Assembly: GCF_002087085.1 (NCBI RefSeq)
Contig: NZ_MWQY01000011.1
Location: 62,001 to 126,000 of the forward strand
From: Marispirochaeta aestuarii
GTDB lineage: Bacteria; Spirochaetota; Spirochaetia; JC444; Marispirochaetaceae
Direction of reading: 5' to 3'
DNA: 64,000 nt
Shown: positions 1-7,688 of the stretch, piece by piece
Position numbering within the stretch: position 1 is the first letter of the stretch
How the letters are laid out: the number at the start of each line of letters is the position of its first letter
Notes under the pieces: model-generated
What the model saw: only the letters and a program-made list of their open reading frames with translations
Told to the model about the DNA's origin: nothing
Database searches by the model: none
Program-made: the position numbers and the translations under genes

Positions 1-1308
1 CAGGCACGGCGTATTGTGCACGGGAAAACCGAGGAGATTGATAACGACGGCAAGGGGGTATTCAGAAACCTCCCTTCCCGCCCGCTTTTTACCCGCTATC
101 ATTCCCTTGCGGTGGAGGAGGACTCCCTCCCCGAACAGCTTGAAGTGAGCGCCCGCTCCGATGACGGAGAAATTATGGGACTTCGTCACCGGGAATATGA
201 AATCGAGGGTGTGCAGTTTCATCCCGAGTCAATCGCATCGGAGGACGGGAAAAAGCTCCTGGCCAACTTTATCGAGTACCGGCGGGAACCCTATCCCCTT
301 CAGCGGAACCTGCAGCGGATAATTTCCGGAGAGGATCTGAGCAGGGAGGAGGCTGCGGGATTCATGCGGGAGGTCACCGAAGGAAGCGTCCTCCCCGCGA
401 AACTGGCGGCCTGTCTTACCGCCTTCAACGCCAAGGGGATCACCCCGGAAGAGGTAGCGGGCTGTGCCCAGGTGCTGCAGGAAAAACGGGTCACCGTCCG
501 GGCGGAGAAACCGGTTCTCGATACCTGCGGTACCGGCGGCGACGGCCAGGGGACCTTCAATATCTCCTCCATGGCGGCCCTGATTGCCTCCGCCTGCGGT
601 GCGGAGGTGGCCAAGCACGGAAACCGGGCCATAAGCTCCCTCTGCGGCAGCGCGGATTTTTACCGTGCCCTGGGAATCAACATCGATCTTGGACCGGAGG
701 ATGCTGAGAGGATGATCCGGGAGGAGGGCTTTGCCTTCCTTTTTGCTCCCCGTTATCACGGTGCCATGCGCCATGCCGCACAGGTCCGCAGGGAGCTGGG
801 GTTCAAGACGATCATGAATATGCTCGGTCCCCTGGCGAATCCCGCGGGGGCGGAGTATCAGCTTATCGGTGTGTTCGACGGGGAAAAGAGCGAGCTGATG
901 GCCAGGGCGGCGATGCTGCTGGGCATCAAGCGGGGAATGGTTGTCCACGGATCAGACGGACTGGATGAACTGACGGTTACCGGTCCTTCAAAAATAGTCC
1001 GTTTCGCCCAGGGAGAAGAGCTGGTGGAGGAGGAGTTCTTTCCCCAGGATCTGGGTATAAAGCCCTGCACTCTTAAAGATCTGCAGGGAGGAGAAGCGGA
1101 GGATAACGCCGCCATGGCCAGGGACCTTATAGACGGAGGCGGGAAGCCCGCACTGCGGGACGCCGCCTGCCTCAACGCCGGAGCGGCCCTGCTTGTCTAC
1201 GGACTGGCGGAGAGTATAGGGGAAGGCTATACCATGGCTCTGAAATCCCTGAGCTCGGGACAGGTCCGGGAAAAACTGCAGGCTGTTATCGAGGCTTCAC
1301 AACGATGA
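1..1308 (+). CDS. trpGD: Anthranilate synthase glutaminase / anthranilate phosphoribosyltransferase fusion (partial)
   Basis: The 5' end lies outside the window: the frame is open from base 1 and the visible N-terminus is already inside a TrpG-type class I glutamine amidotransferase. The GVQFHPES motif supplies the catalytic His (codon 220-222) and Glu (226-228); the nucleophile Cys must lie upstream. After a short linker near base 300 a complete TrpD follows, with the phosphoribosyl pyrophosphate motif DTCGTGGDG (bases 520-546), KHGNRA and the NMLGPLANP segment. TrpG supplies ammonia to TrpE for anthranilate; TrpD attaches phosphoribose. The fusion is known from other bacteria. The ATG of trpCF overlaps the stop by 4 nt, so the two are translationally coupled. 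TrpE is presumably upstream, outside the window. Confidence 0.95.
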   Translation, partial: QARRIVHGKTEEIDNDGKGVFRNLPSRPLFTRYHSLAVEEDSLPEQLEVSARSDDGEIMGLRHREYEIEGVQFHPESIASEDGKKLLANFIEYRREPYPLQRNLQRIISGEDLSREEAAGFMREVTEGSVLPAKLAACLTAFNAKGITPEEVAGCAQVLQEKRVTVRAEKPVLDTCGTGGDGQGTFNISSMAALIASACGAEVAKHGNRAISSLCGSADFYRALGINIDLGPEDAERMIREEGFAFLFAPRYHGAMRHAAQVRRELGFKTIMNMLGPLANPAGAEYQLIGVFDGEKSELMARAAMLLGIKRGMVVHGSDGLDELTVTGPSKIVRFAQGEELVEEEFFPQDLGIKPCTLKDLQGGEAEDNAAMARDLIDGGGKPALRDAACLNAGAALLVYGLAESIGEGYTMALKSLSSGQVREKLQAVIEASQR

Positions 1309-2753
1309 GCAGGGGAATTCTCGAAGGCATTGTGGAAAAACGGCGCCGGCGTATCCTCAGGGAAGGTCATTCCCTGGGAGTACAGATCCCGGCAGAACGC
1401 CGTGTACCCCTGGTCAGCTTTGGCCGGGAACCCTGTATTATCTGCGAGATTAAACGTGCGTCCCCCTCCAGGGGGGGAATTAATCCTTCCCTGGACCCGG
1501 TTCATCAGGCCGGGCTCTATTCCGATGCCGGAGTCCTTTCGGTTTCGGTTCTTACGGAGGAGGACCATTTCTCCGGGTCCCTTCTTGATCTCATGGCTGT
1601 CAAGGAGACTTTCCCCCAGCTGTCGGTTCTCAGAAAGGAGTTTATCCTCGACGAAGAAGATCTGGAAATCTCCTTTCGTGCCGGGGCAGATGCAGTCCTG
1701 CTCATAGCATCCCTGCTGGAGGCCGATACCCTGGCGCAGCTGTATACAAAGACATACGCTCTCGGCATGGATGCCTTGGTGGAGGTCCATTCGGTCGAGG
1801 ATGTTGCTAAAGTGCGCCGTCTCCGGCCCCGCTTTACGGGTATCAACAGCAGAGACCTGCGCAGTTTCCGCACGGACCTGCTCCTGCCTCTCCAGCTTGC
1901 CGAGTCGATTGACTGGGATACGAAGCTGATTTTCGAGTCCGGTATCGGCCGGGGAGAGGATGTCCGGATCGCCAGGAACGCCGGGTTCTCCGGTGTACTG
2001 ATCGGGGAGACCGCTGTACGCCACCCCGAGCGCCTTGGTGAGCTTGCAGCGGCGGCGGGGGCAGGTCCCGAAAATTCGGTCTTCTGGAAGCACCTGGCCC
2101 GGCGCAGGGCTGATCATCCTCAACGGCCGCTGGTAAAGGTCTGCGGCATCACCGGCCGGGAGGACGCTCTTTTGGCAGATTCTCTGGGGGCGGACCTCCT
2201 GGGATTTGTTTTTGCCGATTCTCCCCGACGGGCTGATGCAGACTCTGTACGCAACCTGGGTGCAACCTGGGCCCTGAAAGTGGGGGTCGTGGTCAGTGAA
2301 TCCGGACCGGACGGCCGGAGACGCCTCCCCGGGGAGGTAAAGGAGCTGCTGGATGGGGGGTACCTGGATGCTGTGCAGTTTCACGGTGATGAAGAGCCGG
2401 AGGAATGCGCAGGTCTTGCCTTTCCCTATTATAAGGCCGTCAGGGTGGGGTCACAGAAGGATCTTGAGGCGGCGAGGAACTTTTGGTCTCCCCGGGTCCT
2501 CATGGATGCCCGGGCAGAGGGGATACGGGGAGGATCGGGTGTCAGGATAAGCTCCCACCTTGTACGCAGGGCGGCGGAGACCGGGCCCCTGTGGATCGCC
2601 GGCGGAATCAACTGTGAGAATGTCGTTGAGATCGTAAGGGACTTTAATCCTGAGCTCATCGACCTGTCCAGCGGAGTTGAAGCCGAGGCGGGGAAAAAGG
2701 ATCCGGAGAAACTGAAACGGCTCTTTGAGCTTCTTGACGGCAGAATGGAGTGA
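1305..2753 (+). CDS. trpCF: Indole-3-glycerol phosphate synthase / phosphoribosylanthranilate isomerase fusion
   Basis: Bifunctional enzyme for the third and fourth steps after anthranilate. Residues about 1-265 form the TrpC (IGPS) barrel with the EIKRASPSRGGI signature, the LRKEFILDE strand and the FESGIGRGEDV and GVLIGETAVR phosphate-binding loops. Residues about 276-482 form the TrpF (PRAI) barrel, starting PLVKVCGITGREDA (catalytic Cys) and ending with IAGGINCENV and DLSSGVE. The order TrpC-TrpF is the same as in enterobacterial TrpC, but here it sits next to a TrpGD fusion, so four activities come from two polypeptides. The start overlaps the trpGD stop as ATGA. Confidence 0.95.
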   Translation: MSRGILEGIVEKRRRRILREGHSLGVQIPAERRVPLVSFGREPCIICEIKRASPSRGGINPSLDPVHQAGLYSDAGVLSVSVLTEEDHFSGSLLDLMAVKETFPQLSVLRKEFILDEEDLEISFRAGADAVLLIASLLEADTLAQLYTKTYALGMDALVEVHSVEDVAKVRRLRPRFTGINSRDLRSFRTDLLLPLQLAESIDWDTKLIFESGIGRGEDVRIARNAGFSGVLIGETAVRHPERLGELAAAAGAGPENSVFWKHLARRRADHPQRPLVKVCGITGREDALLADSLGADLLGFVFADSPRRADADSVRNLGATWALKVGVVVSESGPDGRRRLPGEVKELLDGGYLDAVQFHGDEEPEECAGLAFPYYKAVRVGSQKDLEAARNFWSPRVLMDARAEGIRGGSGVRISSHLVRRAAETGPLWIAGGINCENVVEIVRDFNPELIDLSSGVEAEAGKKDPEKLKRLFELLDGRME

Positions 2754-2760
2754 TTTACAG

Positions 2761-3993
2761 ATGAGTACAAAGGGACTATACGGAAATTTCGGCGGCCGTT
2801 ATGTGGCGGAGATCCTGCGAAAGCCTGTTCTTGAACTGGAAGAGGCCTTCGAAGGCTGGAAGGATGACTCAGACTTTAAAGCCGAGTTCGATCGTTATGC
2901 CAACGAGTTTATCGGCCGGCCGACACCGCTGATGTATGCCGACAATTTAAGCCGACAGATCGGCGGGGCCCAGATATACGTAAAGATGGAAGGCCTTGCA
3001 CATACGGGGGCTCACAAAATCAATAATGCCCTGGGACAGGCCCTGCTTGCCCGGCGCATGGGAAAAACGCGGATAATCGCGGAGACCGGGGCAGGACAGC
3101 ACGGGGTGGCAACCGCTGCTGTCTGTGCCAAGCTTGGCTTTGACTGCACGGTTTACATGGGAACCGTGGATATCCGTCGGCAGAGGCCCAACGTTTTCTG
3201 GATGGAGCTCTTCGGAGCCAGGGTGGTTCCCGTCGCCTCGGGAGCCCGGACCCTGAAGGACGCCGTAAATGAAGCCCTGCGGGACTGGTCGGCCAACTTT
3301 ACCGACACCCATTATCTGATCGGCAGTGCCCTGGGGCCTCATCCCTATCCTGCAATGGTAAAGGAGTATCAGTCGGTTATCGGCAGGGAGACGGCACTCC
3401 AAATGTCCGAACGGGATCTGAATGTGGAAGCCCTGATAGCCTGTGTGGGGGGCGGGTCCAACTCCATCGGTTTTTTCGCCCCTTTTATCGAGTCCTCCGA
3501 ACCCCGACTTATCGGGGTGGAGGCGGCCGGGTTGGGTCTTGAAACCGGGGCCCATGCTGCCCGGATGACCGGTTCCGGGGGCAGAGAAGGGATTATTCAG
3601 GGCTACAAGAGTCTTTTTCTTACCGACAACAACGGCCAGGTCCTTTCGACCCATTCCATCTCCGCAGGCCTTGATTATCCGGGAATCGGACCGGAACTTG
3701 CCCACCTTGGAAAGGCCGGACGAATCGAATTCGCCAGTGCGACGGATACCGAAGCCCTGGAAGCGGTGAAAGCCTTTGCCCGGTACGAGGGGGTAATCTT
3801 TGCCCTGGAGTCGGCTCATGCGGGTGCCGAAGCCATAAAGCTCGCGACGAAGCTGCCGAAGGATAAAGCGCTTATCGTGAATATGTCCGGCCGGGGAGAC
3901 AAGGACCTCTTTATCTCCGCCGGTGCCCTTGCAGGGCCCTCCTGGAAGGAGTTCCTTGCCCGGGAGGCTGAAGGAGAAGCAGGAGATGAGTAA
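2761..3993 (+). CDS. trpB: Tryptophan synthase beta chain
   Basis: PLP enzyme that condenses indole with serine. It has the TrpB signature HTGAHKINNALGQ with the Schiff-base Lys, the AETGAGQHGVATA segment and the glycine-rich phosphate-binding GGGSNSIG. The start at 2761 (MSTKGLYGNFGGRYV) matches the family N-terminus and has a GGAG 11 nt upstream in the end of trpCF; a longer in-frame start at 2725 would add residues that family members lack. At 410 residues it is full length. It overlaps trpA by 8 nt. Confidence 0.96.
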   Translation: MSTKGLYGNFGGRYVAEILRKPVLELEEAFEGWKDDSDFKAEFDRYANEFIGRPTPLMYADNLSRQIGGAQIYVKMEGLAHTGAHKINNALGQALLARRMGKTRIIAETGAGQHGVATAAVCAKLGFDCTVYMGTVDIRRQRPNVFWMELFGARVVPVASGARTLKDAVNEALRDWSANFTDTHYLIGSALGPHPYPAMVKEYQSVIGRETALQMSERDLNVEALIACVGGGSNSIGFFAPFIESSEPRLIGVEAAGLGLETGAHAARMTGSGGREGIIQGYKSLFLTDNNGQVLSTHSISAGLDYPGIGPELAHLGKAGRIEFASATDTEALEAVKAFARYEGVIFALESAHAGAEAIKLATKLPKDKALIVNMSGRGDKDLFISAGALAGPSWKEFLAREAEGEAGDE

Positions 3994-4747
3994 TTCAGAA
4001 AAGCACCGGATCATGACCCATATGGTTGCCTTTTATCCGGACAGGGAACAGAGCCTTCAGGTTGCCGGAGCACTGATCGACGGAGGGGCCTCATATATCG
4101 AGCTGCAGTTTCCCTTCTCCGATCCCACCGCCGACGGTCCGGTAATTCAGGCCGCCTGCGGCAGGGCCCTGGAGGCGGGTTTCTCTCTCCATGAAGGCTT
4201 CGAGCTCGCAGAGAGTATCGCCTCCATGGGGGATGTACCGGTTTTCATCATGACCTACGCGAATCCTGTTATCGCCATGGGTATGGAGGCCTTTATCCGC
4301 AGGGCCCTGAAAGCCGGAGTCGAGGGGCTTATTGTTCCCGATCTTGTTCCTGGAGCCGATGAAGGTCTCTACGCGGCGGGCATGACCGCCGGAATGCCCA
4401 TTGTGCCGGTTGTGGTTCCCACCATATCCGGGGATCGCCTCGATGAGATAGCTTCTCTGAAAGAGAAATACCTCTATGTGGCATTGAGAAGCGGCATTAC
4501 CGGGAGGGAGACCCGGATTTCTCCGGAGATCATAAGCTTCCTGGATGCCTGTTCCGGAACGGGAATGTTGAGTTTCGGCGGTTTCGGGATCCGCAATGCC
4601 GAACAGATTGCCGCCCTGCAGCCCCACGTACATGCACCGGTGGTAGGCTCCGCCCTGGTGGAGGTAATTACTCAACACAGCGGGGAGAATGCCGATAGTA
4701 TCTATACGGCGGTCCGCGATTTTACCCGCCGCTTGTGTGGAGAATGA
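3986..4747 (+). CDS. trpA: Tryptophan synthase alpha chain
   Basis: Cleaves indole-3-glycerol phosphate to indole, which is channelled to TrpB. The catalytic Glu and Asp are present in IELQFPFSDPTADGP, followed by a shortened barrel with VALRSGITGRE and a FGGFGIRNAEQI phosphate site. I chose the ATG at 3986, inside the end of trpB with AAGGAG 12 nt upstream. At 253 residues it is slightly short: the N-terminus goes almost directly into MVAFYPDREQ and lacks the usual N-terminal helix, so it belongs to a compact TrpA type. Last biosynthetic gene of the operon. Confidence 0.93.
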   Translation: MSNSEKHRIMTHMVAFYPDREQSLQVAGALIDGGASYIELQFPFSDPTADGPVIQAACGRALEAGFSLHEGFELAESIASMGDVPVFIMTYANPVIAMGMEAFIRRALKAGVEGLIVPDLVPGADEGLYAAGMTAGMPIVPVVVPTISGDRLDEIASLKEKYLYVALRSGITGRETRISPEIISFLDACSGTGMLSFGGFGIRNAEQIAALQPHVHAPVVGSALVEVITQHSGENADSIYTAVRDFTRRLCGE

Positions 4748-5523
4748 AAAGAAACAAGTTAAGCTTTGAAGAGATAGAACGGGCCAGGCAACGCATACTC
4801 CAGGAGTATGACCATTATATTGTCCGCTTCATGAAATCCAGGAAACTTCGGAACGACTTCGAGGACCGGTATCTCAGTGCCATGAAATCCAGAATGGACA
4901 TGTCCCTCTTTCTGCATGCCGAGTTGACCACTGTCCGTGAACTCCAGCGCAGGGAAGAGGAGCGTATCGGGAAGGAGCACAATAGAGCTGCAGATATTGC
5001 CGGTAAGAAGAAGCAGAAAAAGACCGGCAGCTTTGCGGACAGGATAATCGCGGAAAACCGCGAAAAGATCAAAAAGTATCCCGATAAAAAGGTTCATCCC
5101 GAGGCATCTTTTGAGATTCGTAAACTCTTTGGTGCCATGAGTGAGTTTGAACACAAATCCTGGCCGGATATCGAGCGCTGTATGAGAAAAATTGCGCCCT
5201 CCGTATTTTCCGGCCCCCGGGTCATTCTGGAACGCAGGATTTTTGATCTCTGGAGTGATACAAAGGAAGGGGTTTCTCCCCGTCTCGCCGCTTACGTGTC
5301 ACTGTTCAGCCGTTTTCCCCGCAATGTGAGGGATATTGAACGGGAAGAGCAGCGCTTTATCGTGGATTCGGGATTCCTTCTGAACGATCTGTACCGGGAG
5401 ATCGGACTCATCAGAACAAATGATATTCTGAGGGTGGATGAGCGGAATTTTCTGGAAAAAATGTACGAATATGTGCATACTGTTATCGATGATTTTCGCT
5501 TAAACGATTTTAAATCCCAATAG
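4744..5523 (+). CDS. Unknown helical, charged protein coupled to trpA
   Basis: I do not recognise this protein of 259 residues. The ATG at 4744 overlaps the trpA stop as ATGA, so it belongs to the trp transcript, although no tryptophan-related function is visible. It has no signal peptide or membrane segment. It is rich in Arg, Lys, Glu and Asp, with long predicted helices (for example LQRREEERIGKEHNRAADI) and a Lys-rich stretch near residue 85-110, suggesting a cytoplasmic, possibly nucleic-acid- or complex-binding protein. A GTG at 4735 would be an alternative start, but ATG fits the overlap pattern of the operon better. Confidence 0.7.
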   Translation: MKRNKLSFEEIERARQRILQEYDHYIVRFMKSRKLRNDFEDRYLSAMKSRMDMSLFLHAELTTVRELQRREEERIGKEHNRAADIAGKKKQKKTGSFADRIIAENREKIKKYPDKKVHPEASFEIRKLFGAMSEFEHKSWPDIERCMRKIAPSVFSGPRVILERRIFDLWSDTKEGVSPRLAAYVSLFSRFPRNVRDIEREEQRFIVDSGFLLNDLYREIGLIRTNDILRVDERNFLEKMYEYVHTVIDDFRLNDFKSQ

Positions 5524-5543
5524 GCATTTTTTCCGGAGGAAAT

Positions 5544-5867
5544 ATGGGCAACGAAGTTACTATCACTGCAGATAACTTTGAATCCGAGGTTCTCAAGTCA
5601 AATGTTCCCGTTATTGTAGATTTCTGGGCAGAGTGGTGTGTTCCCTGCCGTATGGTCGAACCGGTATTGAAAGAGATTGCCGCCGAGTATGACGGCAGGC
5701 TCAAGGTGGCCAAGGTAAATGTGGACGATCAGGGACAGCTCGCTGCGGAGTATAATATAATCAGTATTCCCACCCTGATGGTTGTAAAGAACGGTGAGGT
5801 TGTAAACCAGCAGGTAGGTGCAGGTTCAAAACAGGCCATACTTGACCTGGTCTCTTCCTATCTCTAG
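5544..5867 (+). CDS. trxA: Thioredoxin
   Basis: Cytoplasmic dithiol reductant of 107 residues, the normal thioredoxin length. The active site is WCVPC (Cys32 and Cys35), with Val in place of the usual Gly. The cis-Pro loop ISIPTLMVVKNGE and the Asp of VIVDFWAEW are present. The start is preceded by GGAGGAA. The TAG stop shares the palindromic tetranucleotide CTAG with the stop of the convergent lipoprotein gene. Confidence 0.96.
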   Translation: MGNEVTITADNFESEVLKSNVPVIVDFWAEWCVPCRMVEPVLKEIAAEYDGRLKVAKVNVDDQGQLAAEYNIISIPTLMVVKNGEVVNQQVGAGSKQAILDLVSSYL

Positions 5868-6901
5868 GGCTCGTACAGTTCATCACTGTTAATTGCACCG
5901 AAACTGTAAGCCCCGGTGGGAACCGTATGCCAGTCCTGTCTGCTGTTGCTGTCCTGCGAAACGGAACTGCGGCAGAGGGATCGCGTAGCGGTGGACTCCT
6001 CCGGATTTACAGCATCTTCCGGGCAGAGTGGAAGACTCTCGCCCGTCCAGGCTCCCAGATCGGACAGGTAATCTGCCCTCAGCATCACCGTTGTCGACCC
6101 GAATCCCCGGTAATCCTCATCGGAAGCGGAGGTACGGTTTGAATAGAGAACCGCGTCCATAATCTCGCCGAAGGGATCCCGGTACAGGCTTATAACCCCG
6201 TTATTTCCGGAGAGCCCGCTTCCCTGGTCGACCCAGAAATCCCTTGCATCGGGAGAGGCGTCCAGGCCTCCGGACAGGCCGGTATCCTCCGTCTCATTCT
6301 GTTCCTCCGGTAATCCCTGGGGTTTAAAGTGGATCAGCAGGAACTCTCCGGAACGGACTTCGCAGGCGGGAAAGACTATTCGCTGCTCCCAGTCTTCCGA
6401 TGTTCCTTCGTAGAGGCAGGCGCCGGCCAGATTGCCCTCTTCCAGCACCATGAGTTCAACCATGTCCGGGTGGGTGCTGCTTCCCCGGGTTGTGAACTCG
6501 TTGATCAGCATACCCGGCACCCGGGGATTATGTCCGTAACATCGTACAAGAAGCTGCTGGGAGTTCCCGGCCCGATCTTTTACACGCAGATCAAGGGCAT
6601 ACTCCTTTCCGGGTAACTGGAACTCCCCGGTATGAATGGTAAGAAAGGCTGAAACGATCTCCACTGATGCTTCGCCCAGGGGAGGGACTATGCCTTCCAG
6701 GGATGCCTCGTAAACTTCCTCCGAGAACTCCAGGGCGAAGGAGTTCTCATCCAGGGCCCCGGCGGCGCACAGCACCGGAGGAGCAAGATCGGCACCGGTA
6801 AGTCCGAAGACTTCCCCCGTTTCGTCAATATCGATAAAGGGTGTACAGCAGGTCCAGGAAAGAGAGACCAGGACCGTCAGTAAAAGCAGGTGCTTGTCCA
6901 T
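5864..6901 (-). CDS. Lipoprotein with Ig-like and lamin-tail-like domains
   Basis: Predicted surface lipoprotein of 345 residues. The N-terminus MDKHLLLLTVLVSLSWTCC is a short signal peptide with a relaxed, spirochaete-like lipobox. Residues about 35-115 resemble an SbsA-type Ig-like domain (FSEEVYEASL, VKDRAGNSQ). The following part starts MLINEFTTRG and continues DMVELMVLEEGNLAG, the pattern of a lamin-tail (LTD) domain. The start at 6901 has GGAGG 7 nt upstream. Function unknown; LTD domains in bacterial surface proteins often accompany nucleases, but no catalytic domain is visible. The gene is alone on its strand here and converges on trxA. Confidence 0.72.
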   Translation of the reverse strand: MDKHLLLLTVLVSLSWTCCTPFIDIDETGEVFGLTGADLAPPVLCAAGALDENSFALEFSEEVYEASLEGIVPPLGEASVEIVSAFLTIHTGEFQLPGKEYALDLRVKDRAGNSQQLLVRCYGHNPRVPGMLINEFTTRGSSTHPDMVELMVLEEGNLAGACLYEGTSEDWEQRIVFPACEVRSGEFLLIHFKPQGLPEEQNETEDTGLSGGLDASPDARDFWVDQGSGLSGNNGVISLYRDPFGEIMDAVLYSNRTSASDEDYRGFGSTTVMLRADYLSDLGAWTGESLPLCPEDAVNPEESTATRSLCRSSVSQDSNSRQDWHTVPTGAYSFGAINSDELYEP

Positions 6902-6992
6902 TGAAACCTCCTTCACTTTTATGTACTGTAATACCGCGTACATGCTGGAATTGCTTCACCATATGCCGAAAATTTAGAGACGGGAGAACGCA

Positions 6993-7619
6993 ATGGAAGA
7001 TAATAAACTCTTTGAGAAATACGGTCTGACCGTTGATTCCGGAAAGATTCTTTTTCAGGAAGGAGACGGGGGAGACAAAATGTACATCATTCAGGAAGGA
7101 AATATCCGGATCAGCAAGCAGATCGGCGGTAAGGAGCATATCCTGGCGGTCCTCGGGAAGGGTGATTTCTTCGGGGAGATGGCGATTGTGAACCAGGTCA
7201 AGCGCAGCGCCACGGCGACTGCCATCGGGACTGTAAAACTTCTGGCATTCAACCGTGAAGGCTTCCTGGGAATGATCGAAAAGAATGCCAGGATTGCCCT
7301 GAATGTCATCGACAAGCTCTGCCGCAGGCTGCAGCATACCAATAACCAGATTCAGCACCTGGTCAAACGCAACACCAAGGGACTTATTGCCCTGAATCTC
7401 TACTATGCTTTCGCTGAAAACGGTTTTGAACAGGCCCGGCTGGAGTATCATAAGCTTTCCCGGGAAATCTCCCTTAATCTCGAGATTCCCCAGGACGCGG
7501 TCCTGGATTTTATTGAGAATCTCGCTTCCACCAGGGTGGTAAAGACCGAAGACAACCTCATGTTTCTGCTGGACCGGGATAAGCTTCATTCCCTGGCGGA
7601 GAGCGCCTCCGGTAACTGA
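6993..7619 (+). CDS. Crp/Fnr-like cyclic-nucleotide-binding regulator
   Basis: Protein of 208 residues with an N-terminal cNMP-binding barrel (about 10-120): GDGGDKMYIIQEGNIRIS, then GDFFGEMAIVNQVKRSATATA, which includes the phosphate-binding cassette with Glu and Arg. A long dimerisation helix follows and then a C-terminal region (REISLNLEIPQDAVLDFI) placed like the HTH of Crp but only weakly similar to it. It may bind DNA or act only as an effector-binding subunit. A GGGAG lies upstream of the ATG. Confidence 0.8.
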   Translation: MEDNKLFEKYGLTVDSGKILFQEGDGGDKMYIIQEGNIRISKQIGGKEHILAVLGKGDFFGEMAIVNQVKRSATATAIGTVKLLAFNREGFLGMIEKNARIALNVIDKLCRRLQHTNNQIQHLVKRNTKGLIALNLYYAFAENGFEQARLEYHKLSREISLNLEIPQDAVLDFIENLASTRVVKTEDNLMFLLDRDKLHSLAESASGN

Positions 7620-7688
7620 TCAACGTGGTGCATATTCAGCGTACGTGATATAGTCTAGAGATACCATTGTCATAGAAGGAAGAAACAA

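Noticed and set aside
3986-4747. TrpA lacking its catalytic residues because of the shortened N-terminus
   Set aside because: The catalytic Glu and Asp are both present in IELQFPFSDPTADGP, so the enzyme should be active.
7620-7688. glmS ribozyme upstream of glmS
   Set aside because: The gap is only 69 nt and shows an ordinary ribosome site; the ribozyme needs well over 100 nt and its conserved core is not visible.
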